A stretch of DNA of 64,000 nt from Parafrankia sp041008525 (lineage in GTDB: Bacteria; Actinomycetota; Actinomycetes; Frankiales; Frankiaceae): NCBI RefSeq assembly GCF_041008525.1, contig NZ_JBFLUG010000037.1, positions 1 through 64,000 of the forward strand, read 5' to 3'. The position numbers were made by a program, and so were the translations under genes. The notes below the pieces were generated by a model. It saw only the letters and a program-made list of their open reading frames with translations. It was not told where the DNA came from and made no database searches. Every line of letters starts with the position of its first letter. Within the stretch, counting starts at the first letter, position 1. Of this stretch, positions 44,795 through 54,895 are shown in pieces.

Positions 44795-46480
44795 CTACGG
44801 ATTGCTCCACAGCTGGGTGTAGAGCTGGGCAGACGCGTTGTTGACGAACAGGCAGTGCTGATCGGTGGGCCGGTAGAGGTTCGAACCGACGTTGGGCGGT
44901 TCGCAGGTGTTGTAGTAGTTCTCGTAGTACAGACCCGCGTTGGCCCTGGCCTCCATCCAGTCACGCATGAAGCGGATGAAGTTCGGGTTGTCGCCGGCCC
45001 CGTTCTCGTTGCGCCCGCTCACGACGCCCCACTCCCCGATTCCGAAGAGCTTGTTGTTCGCTCGGGCGAAGTTGTAGAGCCAGGTCATTCCGCCGACGGC
45101 GTTCGCCTGGTTGTTGAACTCCGTCAGGGTCCGGGAGGGCGGGTAGTGGTCGTAGGCGTCGATGCCGATGATGTCCACCCAGTCGTTACCCGGGTAGAGA
45201 TCGAGCGGATTGTGACTGGGCGGGTTCTGCGAGTAGTGCGCGTTGATGGTCCAGTCCAGCAGCGGGTCGGGCTCCGCGGTGGAGTTGATGGCATCGGCGA
45301 TGTGCCGCCAGCAGCCCACGTAGGCGGCGGGGTTGCTGCCCGACCACTGGTACCAGTTGCCGTTCGCCTCCCAGGCGATCCGGATGATGGAGTTCTGCCT
45401 CCCGGTGCTGTTCAGGGTGTGGCCGAACGTGCGCCACTGCGAGTCGTAGGCACCCGCGGCGCAGGCGGTGAGTGTGTGCCCTGAGCTCTCGGGGAAGGGA
45501 GGTACCGAGATGACGAGACGGCCTGGCCAACCCGCGAAGTTGGCCTGGGTCCAGGACGGCTGCACGATGTTCTGCCAGTTGTTGCGGCTGACGAAGACAT
45601 GCGCCAGGTCGCATGGTCTGCCACGGAGGGAGCAGAACGCGTCCACATTGGGTGCGTTCTGAACGGGGTCGCCGTTCGCCCCGGAGAGCCAGCGCTGACC
45701 CGGTGGCGGATTCGAGTCGACATAGACCTGCGCCCGGTCGAAAGTGACCTGAATGCCGCCGGACGCCGGGTCGTTCCAACCGACGTTCACCAGCACCGCG
45801 GTGTGGACACCGGCGTTGAGGAGGCCGGACTGGTAGATGCGGGCCACGCTCGCGGACGAGGCGAAGGTGTTTACCGCGGTCGGAGTCTGGCCGTCCACGC
45901 TGATGGTCGCGATACCGCCGTCGGGCCCGAGAATGCCGTAGATGTCCAGCTGCACCCCGGTGAACCGCAGCACGGCGCCGCTGGATGCCTGTGTCGAACG
46001 GCGGTAGCTCCCGTTGGGCGTGGCCGGTGGGCCACCTGTGACGGCCGACCAGTCACCGAAGTAACTGACCTGGTTGACACTGGAGCCGACCGCGGTGTCC
46101 TCGATGAGGACGCCGGGAGCGGGAACGGCCTCGGCGCCCGCGCCGGTGATCGCCGCCCCGGTGAACAGGACTGGCGCGAGGACGGCGAGCCGCAGCAGGG
46201 CCGTCCGTCGCGGTGATCTGCGCGGCGGATGGCGTCGGTGCCTGGGCGGAGCGCCCCGCCCGATCCGCCTGCCCGTGGTGTCGTTGCCGCCGGTTTCTCC
46301 GCTCGCCGAATAGTGACTCCCCCCGTCGTGCTGAGCTGTGCCGCGTGCTCGACCGGCCCGGACTCGCCAGGCGGTGGATCTCCGGCGCTGTCGATGTTTC
46401 GCATGCCTCGGGTTGTGTTCGCCGCAGTCGATGACCTCCTGTGGCGAAATCCCCCGATCCGAAGTGGTTGCGTGTGGCAC
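44795..46480 (-). CDS. secreted GH26-like glycosidase with galactose-binding-like module
   Basis: The 561-residue frame holds a signal-type hydrophobic segment (about 95-120, LLRLAVLAPVLFTGAAITGAG). A beta module follows (about 125-250, LIEDTAVGSSVNQVSYFGDWS, LDIYGILGPDGGIATISVDG, GVHTAVLVNVG) that resembles galactose-binding/CBM-type domains. The C-terminal catalytic barrel (about 270-560) resembles GH26 beta-mannanases, with WEANGNWYQWSG for the acid Glu and FGIGEWGVVSG for the nucleophile Glu. The start is unclear. The GTG at 46480 leaves about 90 low-complexity residues before the signal, yet no in-frame ATG or GTG lies closer. The real start may be a rare codon near the GGGGGGAG at about 46315. 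Confidence 0.7.
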   Translation of the reverse strand: MPHATTSDRGISPQEVIDCGEHNPRHAKHRQRRRSTAWRVRAGRARGTAQHDGGSHYSASGETGGNDTTGRRIGRGAPPRHRRHPPRRSPRRTALLRLAVLAPVLFTGAAITGAGAEAVPAPGVLIEDTAVGSSVNQVSYFGDWSAVTGGPPATPNGSYRRSTQASSGAVLRFTGVQLDIYGILGPDGGIATISVDGQTPTAVNTFASSASVARIYQSGLLNAGVHTAVLVNVGWNDPASGGIQVTFDRAQVYVDSNPPPGQRWLSGANGDPVQNAPNVDAFCSLRGRPCDLAHVFVSRNNWQNIVQPSWTQANFAGWPGRLVISVPPFPESSGHTLTACAAGAYDSQWRTFGHTLNSTGRQNSIIRIAWEANGNWYQWSGSNPAAYVGCWRHIADAINSTAEPDPLLDWTINAHYSQNPPSHNPLDLYPGNDWVDIIGIDAYDHYPPSRTLTEFNNQANAVGGMTWLYNFARANNKLFGIGEWGVVSGRNENGAGDNPNFIRFMRDWMEARANAGLYYENYYNTCEPPNVGSNLYRPTDQHCLFVNNASAQLYTQLWSNP

Positions 46481-46567
46481 CCCCGCGCCTCATCCCTTCG
46501 TCAGGACCCGTGGCCGGTGCACTCGTCGACCAGAGCCGCTTCTAGCAGATGACGCGGCGATGCTATA

Positions 46568-46594
46568 CGGAGAGTAAGTGGAAACTACTCTCCG
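46568..46594. promoter_or_regulatory. inverted repeat, possible operator upstream of the GH26-like gene
   Basis: CGGAGAGTA (46568-46576) and its reverse complement TACTCTCCG (46586-46594) are separated by nine bases, with another half-site-like TTACTC just beyond. The A/T content and 18-base centre spacing fit a dimeric repressor site about 90 bases upstream of the GH26-like frame. Confidence 0.4.
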
Positions 46595-46729
46595 TTACTC
46601 TTGGGTCGGAGATTCGACCGGCCGTACCCGGACTTGCGCTGACCGTGTCCGAGACGCCGCGGGAGCAGGCCTCGCCGGGCATCCGGTCCCAGAAGGACGA
46701 CGGTAGGAGGGGCGGCCAGCCCCGACCCG

Positions 46730-46804
46730 GCGTGGCCGCGCGGCGGGGCGCGGCCACGCTGATCAGGCGCTGGCCGGACGCGGCGTGGCCAGCTGACCAC
46801 GCCG
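46730..46804 (-). terminator. two tandem hairpins ending the AftD operon
   Basis: The first hairpin pairs CGGCGTGG with CCACGCCG (46781-46788 with 46797-46804). The second pairs GCGTGGCCGCG with CGCGGCCACGC (46730-46740 with 46749-46759). Both lie 30-105 bases past the stop of the arabinosyltransferase-like gene. Confidence 0.65.
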
Positions 46805-46833
46805 GTCGGACGCCGCTGTGCGGCGGTGTGCGA

Positions 46834-49800
46834 TCAGGAGCTGGCCCGGCGACGGCTTGCCATGGTGAGGACGGCCTCGGCGGCCAGCAGCAGGACGGCC
46901 AGCCAGGACAGCGTGGCCACCCGGTCGAACGAGGAGACCCAGGAACCGTTCGCCGGCAGGTCGTGCCGTGCCTGCGCCTGCAGCACATAGAGAGCACTCA
47001 CCGCCAGGCAGACGGCCGGAGCGGCCCGCAGCGCCAGCCGGACCCGCGGCACCCGGGCCGCCGCGCCCGTCAGCAGTGCGACGACCAGCCCGGCCACCGG
47101 GCTGACCAGTACGACACTGACCGCGCCGGTCGCCAGGGCCAGCAGTATCGCCGACCGCACCGAGACCGTCCCGGTGCCGCCCCGCCACGGCTCGGCGGTC
47201 GGGAGCTCGGCCCTGGGGGGCGGCGCTGACGAGACCCGTACCGGCGCTGCCGTGAGGCCGGGCGCCGAGCCGGCCGCGCCGCCCAGGCCTGCGGCGCCTC
47301 CCGCCGGGGCGAGGTCGAGGTCACGCCAGGTGCGCCCGCGCCGCCGCCGGTAGGTGGCGGCGAACAGCAGGGCCGCGGTCAGGACGCCGGCCGCCGCGGA
47401 TGCCCTCAGGACAAGATCGACGGTCCGCTGCGGGACCCAGTCGATGTCGATCGTGAAGCTGCCGCTGGTCGGGCTGACCCGCCAGCCATTGGCGTAGGCG
47501 TCGATCAGGCGGGACTCGCCGAGATCACGGCCGTCGACGTCTGCCCGCCACCCGGCGGACCGGCCCTCACCCAGAACCAGCCAGAACGGGGTGCCCGGCG
47601 TGGCGCCGGTGACGTCGACCCGGAACGAGGTGGCGCTGGTCGCCTCCACCTTCAGCGTGGGTAGGCCGGTGCTGGTGCCGCCGGGCGTGCCGGAGGCTTC
47701 GCCCGTGATCGCGTTGACGCCGGTGGCGTCGAGCCAGGCGCCGCCGCCGGCCTCGGAGGCGAGTAGCAGGCGGTCGATGTCGAGGCCGGTCAGGGCGCCG
47801 TTCGCAGTGCGGACGACATGGTCACCCGCACTGAGTGTGACTGGTGTGCCACAGGTGCGCACCCCCAGGCCATGACGATCGGTGGCGCCCTGGATGCTCC
47901 CGGTGATCTGTAGGCCGACCGGGGCACCGTCGATGGTCATCAGATCGGTGCGGCACGGCGCCGGGATGTCCTGCGGGCCGGCCGCGGCCAGCCCGGAGGG
48001 CCCGGCCTGCGCGGTTGCCGCGGGCTGCGCGGTGATCGTGCCGTTCGCGGCGCTGGCGGTCGCTCCGGGCGTGCCGGCGGCGCCGGGCGCGGTGGTGGCC
48101 GCCTCCCTGCGCCCCGTCCCGCCGGCCGAGCCGTCCAGGCCGGGAACGGCGATCTCCGCGATGCCGACCGGCAGGTTGGTGGTCAGGCCGCTGATCGTGT
48201 CCTTGCTGGTGACGGTGCGGACCTCCTCGACGACCAGCCGGATCGTGTTCCCGGTGACCGCGGGGAAGGAGAGGGCGACGGTCCGGGTGGCGTCTCGGGC
48301 GCCGGAGCTCACCGGGGCGTCGGTGACGGGCGGGACGTCGACCGCGCCGACCCGCCGCCCGTCCACCACGATCCCGATCTTCGTCGGCACCGAGTGCCGT
48401 CCGTCGGCCACCAGGGCAAGGTTCATCGAGGAGAACGTGACCGGAGTCGGTGTACTGACCTGGACCCAGGTGCCGGCCTGCTCGCCGAACCCCGGGCTCC
48501 AGGCCGTGCCCGGGTCGCCGTCGAAGGCGCTCGACCCGCGGGCGTCCAGATCACCGGGCAGGCGTCCGGACGAGGTGACCACCGGTGCGGCCCCGGCCCG
48601 GCCGAGCGTCGCGTCGATCATCTGGTCGCCGGCGTAGGCGGAGACCCGTGCCGTCCCGGTGAGGGCGAAAGTGCGGTCGGTGGGAAGGGTGAACGTACGC
48701 CGCATCGTGCTTTCCGGGTCGCTGCGGAACGGTTCCGCCGGGTTGGCGCGGTCCCGCGACAACTGCAGGCTCAGGCGGTGGTCCAGCGAGTCGGCGCCGG
48801 CAGCGTCAAGGGTGTCGGTGGGCAGCCGCAGCACCTCCTCGGCGATCATCGGCCTGCCGTCCACGCCCGGGATCTCCACCTCGGCGAGGCCGACGCCGGA
48901 CAGGCCGTCGTAGGACCTCTGCTCGCCGAAGTTCGTGGCGTCGATGTGCACGCGCAGGGTGGTGAACGTCCGCCGGGAGAAGGCGATCGTCTGCCCGATC
49001 TGGGTGCGGGACGACTCGCTCAGGTCGACGGTGACGGGGGAGCCGCCGTCGAACGTGAGCGTGAGACGGGTGATCCACCGGTTGCGCGGGCCGTTGATCG
49101 GCTGGACGACGCGGATGTGGTCGGTGGTCGTCGGCTTCGCGAGCTCGACCTGCCAGGCGTCGCCGGTCGGGTCCTTGAACGCGCCGACCCGCCAGGCGGA
49201 CTGCAGGTCGCCGTCGATCGCCCCGACGGGCCGGTCGGCGACTCCGTAGGAGAAGGTGTTGCCGTAGTCGGAGGCCCGCACGTTCTCGACCTGCGCCTCG
49301 GAACCGGGTGCGTGCGTCTGCATGATCGTTTCGGACGCGTGGCCGGCGTCGGGGAAGACCTCCAGCCGGTTGTCGTTCACGTCGTCGGCCAGCGGGGTCA
49401 CCCCGGGCTGTTCCACGTAGCCGAAGTTCTCCCGGAGGCCGGTCCAGCGCTCGGCTCGCAGCCGGTTGGTGTCGCTGACGAGCAGTTCGGCCCCGTCGTT
49501 GAGGGCCTGGCGCAGCAGATCGGGCTGGCCGACGAGGCTGCCGGCGTAGAGGACCGTGCGCCCGCCGTCGAGGACGGCGTCGAGCTGGCCGGTGGCCGCC
49601 GCGTCGACGAGCGCCTCACCGTTGCCGCTGACGAGCAGCGGGGCCCGGGTGCTCTGGGCACGCAGGATCGAGTGCGGGTCGGCGACGGCGAAGTCGGCGA
49701 GTGCCGGCGGGTCGATGACCTCCGCATCCGTGCCCAGGGTGATCTCGTCGGTGAACGGGATGCCCGGGTCCTCCAGGACGGGGGGACCGAAGGTGCGCGG

Positions 49801-51729
49801 CTCGCTCAGCCCGGCCGGGCGCTGGCCCGCGATCAGATCCCAGGTCGCCCGGGGGCGGGGGGTCCGGAACCGCTCGTAGGCGAGATTGCTGCGCAGCACG
49901 ACGTCGCCGGCGCTCATCAACCGGGCGATGCCCGGGATCGAGGCCGGGTCGAGCACGCCCTCCTGCAGCCGGCGGTCCAGCGCACGCAGCAGGTCCACCG
50001 AGCTGGCGCCGCCGAAGGGGATGAGCTCGCGGACCACCTCCGCCCGGTCCATCAGCCCAGGGGTGACCGGGTCGAGGACGGTCCCCCACCGGTAGTGGAA
50101 GAAGTCGGAGCCGGGCAGCTCCAGCACCCGGGTCTGCTCGCCGGTCGCGTCGGGGGGGACGGCGTCCAGCGCGCTGGCGAGCTCCTGTTCGTAGCCGGGG
50201 ATGTCCTCCGGGCGGTCCAGCAGCGGCTCGATGAAGTGGCCCCGGTACAGGGGTGACATGTTCAGCACCAGCAGCAGCGCGACGCCCCCGAAGGCCAGCG
50301 TCCCCGCCACCGACGGCCGCAGCCACGACGCACCCGACGCGCCCGAGGCCGCCGGCACCTGTGCCGGCACAGGGAGGGCGCGGCGGGCCGCCAGCCGCTG
50401 GTCGAGGACGGCCAGCCCGCCCGCGAGCAGCACCGACAGCCCGAGGGCGACCAGGGGTACCGCGCGGGGCATCGACCGCAGCGCGAGGCCCGCCGTCGAC
50501 CCCTCGGCGATGGCGCGGAACAGCCGGCCGAACGGTGACGGGTTGTCGTACGGGTACACGCCGACCGCGATCGTCGTGCCCACGACGATCAGGGTGACGA
50601 AGTAGGCGCGGTGCCCCCAGCGCACGCAGGCCGCGGCGGCCAGCGCGAGGATCGGTACCGCGAAGCTGATCGCCATCACGACGAGGTTGCCGGTGTAGTC
50701 GGTCGCCGGCCCGATCCAGGGGCCGAGGGCGTCCTGACCGTAGAAGAACCAGTTACCCAGGCCGCGCAGTACCTCGGAGGCCTGCGAGCTGCTCGCGACG
50801 GTCTTCACCGTCTCGCTGTAGGCGAGTACGTTCAGCCCGTAGCCGGCCTGCGTGTAGAGCCCCACGATCCACCAGGCGGACGTCACGAGGACCAGCACCG
50901 ACGCCCGCGCGCTCAGCGTCAGGGCGGTGCCGAGCCGCACCTCGCGGGTGCCCCACACCGCGAACGGCACCCACAGCATCGGCCCGACCAGAATGAAGAT
51001 CAGGCTGGACGCGTTGATGCTGCCGACCAGCGTCACCATCAGGGCGAACGCCGCCGGCCATCGCCAGCCGGAGCGCCACCGCACCAGCCGGGGAGCGCCC
51101 GGGTCGCGGGCCAGCTCGTCCACGCCGGCCTCGCGCAGGCCCCGCACGGTGATGCCGATGAACCAGCCCAGGCCGGCGTAGGGCAGCAGGATCGCCGAGA
51201 TCCGCGCCTCGTACTCCAGCGTGTACGGGGTGAGCATGTAACCCAGCGCGGCGATGAACGCGTACCGGTCGGGCCAGCGGAACGTGCGCAGCAGGAACAG
51301 GACGCCGGTGCCGGCGCCGAACAGGATCGAGCCCGTCCACAGCCGCTGCGCCACCCAGTCGGGCAGGCCGGCGATCTCGGCGAGCCAGTAGAAGAGGCCC
51401 TGCGGGAACAGGTAGCCGATGTTCTGGTGGGTGACTGTGCCCATCCCGACGTTCGGATCCCACATCGACGTGGCCCGGCCCAGCATCCGGCCCGGGTCGA
51501 GGTAGAGGTAGGCCTTCGTGTCGGCGCCGACCCGGCCCGGCGAGGTCGCCAGCAGCGGGATGTAGGACAGTGCGGCCAGCACGAGCACCGGCCAGGACGG
51601 CAGCAGGCGGCGCAGGCGGTTCGTCGTGCGCGGCTGGCCGTCCGGGATCGCGGCGCCGGGACCCGTCGAGGCGTCCTGGCCGGGCCCGCTCGGGTGGGCC
51701 GGGCCGGACGCCGGCACGGTCAAGGTCAC
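46834..51729 (-). CDS. AftD-like alpha-(1->3)-arabinofuranosyltransferase
   Basis: A giant 1,631-residue membrane glycosyltransferase. The N-terminal part (about 45-480) has many membrane helices and the GT-C-type region LATSPGRVGADTKAYLYLDPGRML with WDPNVGMGTVTHQNIGYLFPQG. A long extracellular region follows with two discoidin/galactose-binding-like modules (DHIRVVQPINGPRNRWITRLTLTF and WVQVSTPTPVTFSSMNLALV). More beta segments and C-terminal helices (about 1490-1625) complete the DUF3367/AftD layout. Mycobacterial AftD branches arabinan in arabinogalactan and lipoarabinomannan with decaprenyl-phosphoarabinose. The GTG start overlaps the upstream glycosyltransferase stop by 4 bases. In this organism it may decorate a different surface glycan. 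Confidence 0.87.
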   Translation of the reverse strand: MTLTVPASGPAHPSGPGQDASTGPGAAIPDGQPRTTNRLRRLLPSWPVLVLAALSYIPLLATSPGRVGADTKAYLYLDPGRMLGRATSMWDPNVGMGTVTHQNIGYLFPQGLFYWLAEIAGLPDWVAQRLWTGSILFGAGTGVLFLLRTFRWPDRYAFIAALGYMLTPYTLEYEARISAILLPYAGLGWFIGITVRGLREAGVDELARDPGAPRLVRWRSGWRWPAAFALMVTLVGSINASSLIFILVGPMLWVPFAVWGTREVRLGTALTLSARASVLVLVTSAWWIVGLYTQAGYGLNVLAYSETVKTVASSSQASEVLRGLGNWFFYGQDALGPWIGPATDYTGNLVVMAISFAVPILALAAAACVRWGHRAYFVTLIVVGTTIAVGVYPYDNPSPFGRLFRAIAEGSTAGLALRSMPRAVPLVALGLSVLLAGGLAVLDQRLAARRALPVPAQVPAASGASGASWLRPSVAGTLAFGGVALLLVLNMSPLYRGHFIEPLLDRPEDIPGYEQELASALDAVPPDATGEQTRVLELPGSDFFHYRWGTVLDPVTPGLMDRAEVVRELIPFGGASSVDLLRALDRRLQEGVLDPASIPGIARLMSAGDVVLRSNLAYERFRTPRPRATWDLIAGQRPAGLSEPRTFGPPVLEDPGIPFTDEITLGTDAEVIDPPALADFAVADPHSILRAQSTRAPLLVSGNGEALVDAAATGQLDAVLDGGRTVLYAGSLVGQPDLLRQALNDGAELLVSDTNRLRAERWTGLRENFGYVEQPGVTPLADDVNDNRLEVFPDAGHASETIMQTHAPGSEAQVENVRASDYGNTFSYGVADRPVGAIDGDLQSAWRVGAFKDPTGDAWQVELAKPTTTDHIRVVQPINGPRNRWITRLTLTFDGGSPVTVDLSESSRTQIGQTIAFSRRTFTTLRVHIDATNFGEQRSYDGLSGVGLAEVEIPGVDGRPMIAEEVLRLPTDTLDAAGADSLDHRLSLQLSRDRANPAEPFRSDPESTMRRTFTLPTDRTFALTGTARVSAYAGDQMIDATLGRAGAAPVVTSSGRLPGDLDARGSSAFDGDPGTAWSPGFGEQAGTWVQVSTPTPVTFSSMNLALVADGRHSVPTKIGIVVDGRRVGAVDVPPVTDAPVSSGARDATRTVALSFPAVTGNTIRLVVEEVRTVTSKDTISGLTTNLPVGIAEIAVPGLDGSAGGTGRREAATTAPGAAGTPGATASAANGTITAQPAATAQAGPSGLAAAGPQDIPAPCRTDLMTIDGAPVGLQITGSIQGATDRHGLGVRTCGTPVTLSAGDHVVRTANGALTGLDIDRLLLASEAGGGAWLDATGVNAITGEASGTPGGTSTGLPTLKVEATSATSFRVDVTGATPGTPFWLVLGEGRSAGWRADVDGRDLGESRLIDAYANGWRVSPTSGSFTIDIDWVPQRTVDLVLRASAAAGVLTAALLFAATYRRRRGRTWRDLDLAPAGGAAGLGGAAGSAPGLTAAPVRVSSAPPPRAELPTAEPWRGGTGTVSVRSAILLALATGAVSVVLVSPVAGLVVALLTGAAARVPRVRLALRAAPAVCLAVSALYVLQAQARHDLPANGSWVSSFDRVATLSWLAVLLLAAEAVLTMASRRRASS

Positions 51730-53102
51730 CGGGGCGCACCCGGGTGCGCGCTCGGAGCCGGGCGGCGCACGAGACGCCGGCGGGCGGCCTCGTTGACCAG
51801 CGCGAGGTACGTCATGCGAGCGGTCTGCTCCCAGGTGAACGTCGCCGCGTGGGCCCTCGCACCGGCGGACAGCCGCGACCGCAGCTCACCGTCGGAGAGC
51901 ACGCCCGCGAGGGTCTTCCCGAGGTCGTGCGGGTTCTCGACGAGCAGGCCGGACGCACCGTCCACCACGGCGTCGGTATGCCCGGCGATCTTCGTCGCGA
52001 CGGCGGGAGTTCCGCAAGCGGCCGCCTCGGTGATCGTCATGCCCCACCCTTCTCTGGCCGAGGCCGAGGTGAGCACCCAGGCACGTCGGTACAGACCGAG
52101 AAGTGTGTCATCGTCCACCCGGCCGACGAGACGCAGCCAGGCCGAAGCCCCCGCGGCCGCGATGCGGGCCTCGAGCTCCGGCCGTTTGTAGCCCTCGCCG
52201 ACGATGACCGCCTCCATCGACGGATGCTCGTCATGCGCGCGGATCAGTGCGTCGATCAGGACGTCGAACCGCTTCACCGGCACCAGCCGGCCCACGGCGA
52301 GGACCAGCGGGTGCGGCGACCGCTCACCGGCGGGGCTGAACGTCGGGTCGATCCCCGGCGGGATCACCGAGATGTTGCGGGCCGGCAGGCCCAGCAGCTC
52401 GATGATCTCGTCGCGGGATGACTGGGAGAGGGTGAGGATCCTGGTCCGGCGGTACAGGGGCGGCGCCATCCGGAACTCGATGGTCTCGCCGATGGGGGCG
52501 AGGCGGCGGGAGAGCACCATCCGCCACATCTCGGCGTGCACGTGGTGCAGGAACACCACCCGCGGGCAGCGGGCCCAGACGGGGGAGAAGAACGGCATGC
52601 CGTTCCAGATCTCGACCAGCCCGTCCCACGGTCCGGAGCGCCCGAGCGCGCCGGAGACGGCGGTCCGGGGGAACACCGAGTACCGGCCGGCCTTGCGCAC
52701 GACCTGGTAGCCGTGCCGGCTTGCCGACTCGGGATGACCGGGGGCCAGCGCCGTGCGCATGCTGACGTCGACCCCGGCGGCGGCCCACTGCTCGGCGACC
52801 TTGTCGGCGTGCAGCTCCGAGCCACCGGACTCGGGGTCGTCGAGGTCACGCCAGGCGAGCATGTGGATGCGGCGCAGCCCCGAGGTCTCGACCAGTTCGG
52901 CCAGGCTGGGGACCGGGCCCGCCAGCTCCGCCAGTTCCGCGAGCGCCAGCCGCGACGCCGCGGCGGGCTCGCTCTGGGTCGGCAGCGCGGCCACGCGCAG
53001 CGGAGTGCGCGGCGCGGCTGCGTCCCGGGCCCCGGAAGCGGGCGGCCAGGGGTCCAGCGAGGCGGCGTCGAGCTGCGGCGAGCGGTCCGGGAGCGTGCTC
53101 AC
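51726..53102 (-). CDS. GT4-type family 1 glycosyltransferase
   Basis: The 458-residue protein is a GT-B glycosyltransferase. A low-complexity N-terminus of about 85 residues is followed by IHMLAWRDLDDPESGGSELHADKVAEQWAAAGVDV (acceptor domain, Gly-rich loop). The donor domain carries VLAVGRLVPVKRFDVLIDAL, VGEGYKRPELEARI, LVGRVDDDTLLGLYRRAWVLTSASAREGWGMTITEAAACGTPAVAT with the E-x7-E motif, and VDGASGLLVENP. The GTG start overlaps the flippase stop by GTGA. It probably adds a hexose from a nucleotide sugar to a lipid-linked glycan on the cytoplasmic face, before export by the neighbouring flippase. Confidence 0.88.
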   Translation of the reverse strand: MSTLPDRSPQLDAASLDPWPPASGARDAAAPRTPLRVAALPTQSEPAAASRLALAELAELAGPVPSLAELVETSGLRRIHMLAWRDLDDPESGGSELHADKVAEQWAAAGVDVSMRTALAPGHPESASRHGYQVVRKAGRYSVFPRTAVSGALGRSGPWDGLVEIWNGMPFFSPVWARCPRVVFLHHVHAEMWRMVLSRRLAPIGETIEFRMAPPLYRRTRILTLSQSSRDEIIELLGLPARNISVIPPGIDPTFSPAGERSPHPLVLAVGRLVPVKRFDVLIDALIRAHDEHPSMEAVIVGEGYKRPELEARIAAAGASAWLRLVGRVDDDTLLGLYRRAWVLTSASAREGWGMTITEAAACGTPAVATKIAGHTDAVVDGASGLLVENPHDLGKTLAGVLSDGELRSRLSAGARAHAATFTWEQTARMTYLALVNEAARRRLVRRPAPSAHPGAPR

Positions 53103-54895
53103 GCGCGGGCCGTCCGGCGCGCGGCGGCCAGGACCATCAGACCGGTGACGACGGCCAGCACGGCCTGGCAGCCGAAGTTCGCCCGGGCGGTGGAGACAGG
53201 GGAGCCCTGTGCCCAGACCATCAGCGACACGGCCGCGCCGGTCGCGATGGCGAGGACGGCGAGGACGGCCCGTTCGCCGAGGGCGAGCAGATAATGGGAG
53301 AACAACACAGTCGCTCCGAGACAGGTCATCGCTCCGGCCAGGGGAAACAGGGCGCCGGAGGCATTGGTGAATCGTGGCCCGAAGGCCAGCGACAGCAGGG
53401 TGTCGGGTGCGATCGCGGCGATGGAGAGCAGCCCGGCTGCGGGCACGGCGAGTATCGCCAGGGTCGCACCGAGCTGATGCAGGGCGTGCTGCCCGAGATG
53501 GTTGCGGTCGGCCGCCTCCGGCAGGAGGAAACCGGCGAGCACCACCGCGGCCAGCACGATCACCTTCGCCGCGACCGACACGGCCGCGTAGGAGCCGGAC
53601 TCGTCCGGAGCGAGCCGGCCCTGGAGCAGGACGTCGATGTTCTGCAGGACACCCAGGAACCCCAGCGTCACCAGGGCTGCGCCGACCTCCACGGCCAGGC
53701 GCCGGGGCTCCGCGACGGACGCGGGCCCGGCGACCGGCAGGGGCAGCGTCGTCGCGGCCGTGTCGGCGCCAGGTGCCCGCAGCCGGACGGCGGACGCCGC
53801 GAGCGACTCCCGCGGGCCCGCAGCACCCGCGCCCTGGGGCAACGGGACAACCGGGACCACCGGGACCGGAGGGGGCTGCCAGCCCACCGGCCCGCCGTGC
53901 CGCACAGCGGACGGGTGCCGGCGCAGGCACCAGCGGGTGTGCGCCAGCGCCGCGAGGACCCCGAACAGCACCGCCATCGCCGCGCCCGCCTCGTCCAGGC
54001 CGGCCAGGACCAGGGCGATCGTGGCGCCGCTCTTCACCACCGCGTCGACGAGCAGGTTCGCGGCGAGCGCCGGGTAGAGCCGCCCGCACTGCATGAGCCC
54101 CCGGTCCACGCAGAGCAGACACCAGGCGGCGCCGGCGATGATGATCTCCGCCACGCCGCCGGGACCCGGCAGCGACAGCTCGGTGGCGATGAAGCCGCGG
54201 GCCAGGATCGCCAGTACCGCGACGGTGAGGACCACCGTGACGCCGGCTCGGCGCACCCGGCCGATCCATGCGTCGATCAGGTCGGCCTGCCCGGTGTGCT
54301 GCCAGTTCGTGATCCGCCGGACGACGCCGACGAGCAGCGCGTTCCCCGGCATCGACACGACGAAGAAGATGGCGACGAGCTGGGCGACGGCGCCGTAGGA
54401 GCGGGTGCTCATGGCCCGCGCGATGACCAGGGTGACCCCCAGGTTCGCCGCGTTGGCAATCAGTCCGGCGAACGCGAGGGGGATGGCGCCCCGCATCGCG
54501 GCCCGGATCCGGTCGCTCTGGCCGCGCAGCCGCCGCGGGGCGAGCTTCGCCAGCCTCGGGGAGGCCACGAGGCCTGGATGCTCCCGGCCAGCACGCCCGG
54601 CTGGCGCCCCTGTCTCTGTCCCTGCCGGATCCGGCGCCTCAGCCGGCCTACCTGCCCCGGCTGGCGCACCTGCCCCGGTCGGCAGCCCGGCGTTCGGCGT
54701 ACCGGTGGGCACTGCGGGCACCAAGGCAGGCTCGGACGGCTCGGCCAGGCGGGCTGGTGCCCCCGGCACCCCGGAACGGCCGCGGGTTCCACCGGCAACC
54801 CCCGGCGCCGAGGGACGTTCCGACGCCCGATGACCGAGTCGATGCCGCCCGCGGGACTGCGGCGAGAGAGATCCGGTGGCAGGACCGGTCTTCAT
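53099..54895 (-). CDS. MVF/Wzx-type polysaccharide flippase
   Basis: The 598-residue membrane protein has a long disordered Pro/Gly/Ala N-terminus (about 1-130). About twelve hydrophobic helices of the polysaccharide-transporter type follow (AIPLAFAGLIANAANLGVTLVIARAMSTRSYGAVAQLVAIFFVVSMPGNALLVG, ALVTLGFLGVLQNIDVLLQGRLAPDESGSYAAVSVAAKVIVL). A Pro-rich loop of about 60 residues divides the two halves. It would move a lipid-linked glycan to the outer face of the membrane. ATG 54895 has GGGGGA upstream. It is the first gene of the three-gene flippase, glycosyltransferase, AftD operon. Confidence 0.82.
   Translation of the reverse strand: MKTGPATGSLSPQSRGRHRLGHRASERPSAPGVAGGTRGRSGVPGAPARLAEPSEPALVPAVPTGTPNAGLPTGAGAPAGAGRPAEAPDPAGTETGAPAGRAGREHPGLVASPRLAKLAPRRLRGQSDRIRAAMRGAIPLAFAGLIANAANLGVTLVIARAMSTRSYGAVAQLVAIFFVVSMPGNALLVGVVRRITNWQHTGQADLIDAWIGRVRRAGVTVVLTVAVLAILARGFIATELSLPGPGGVAEIIIAGAAWCLLCVDRGLMQCGRLYPALAANLLVDAVVKSGATIALVLAGLDEAGAAMAVLFGVLAALAHTRWCLRRHPSAVRHGGPVGWQPPPVPVVPVVPLPQGAGAAGPRESLAASAVRLRAPGADTAATTLPLPVAGPASVAEPRRLAVEVGAALVTLGFLGVLQNIDVLLQGRLAPDESGSYAAVSVAAKVIVLAAVVLAGFLLPEAADRNHLGQHALHQLGATLAILAVPAAGLLSIAAIAPDTLLSLAFGPRFTNASGALFPLAGAMTCLGATVLFSHYLLALGERAVLAVLAIATGAAVSLMVWAQGSPVSTARANFGCQAVLAVVTGLMVLAAARRTARA

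Noticed and set aside
48394..50256. 620-residue plus-strand frame
   Set aside because: Antisense to the AftD-like gene. Its composition is Gly/Arg/Val-rich without motifs.
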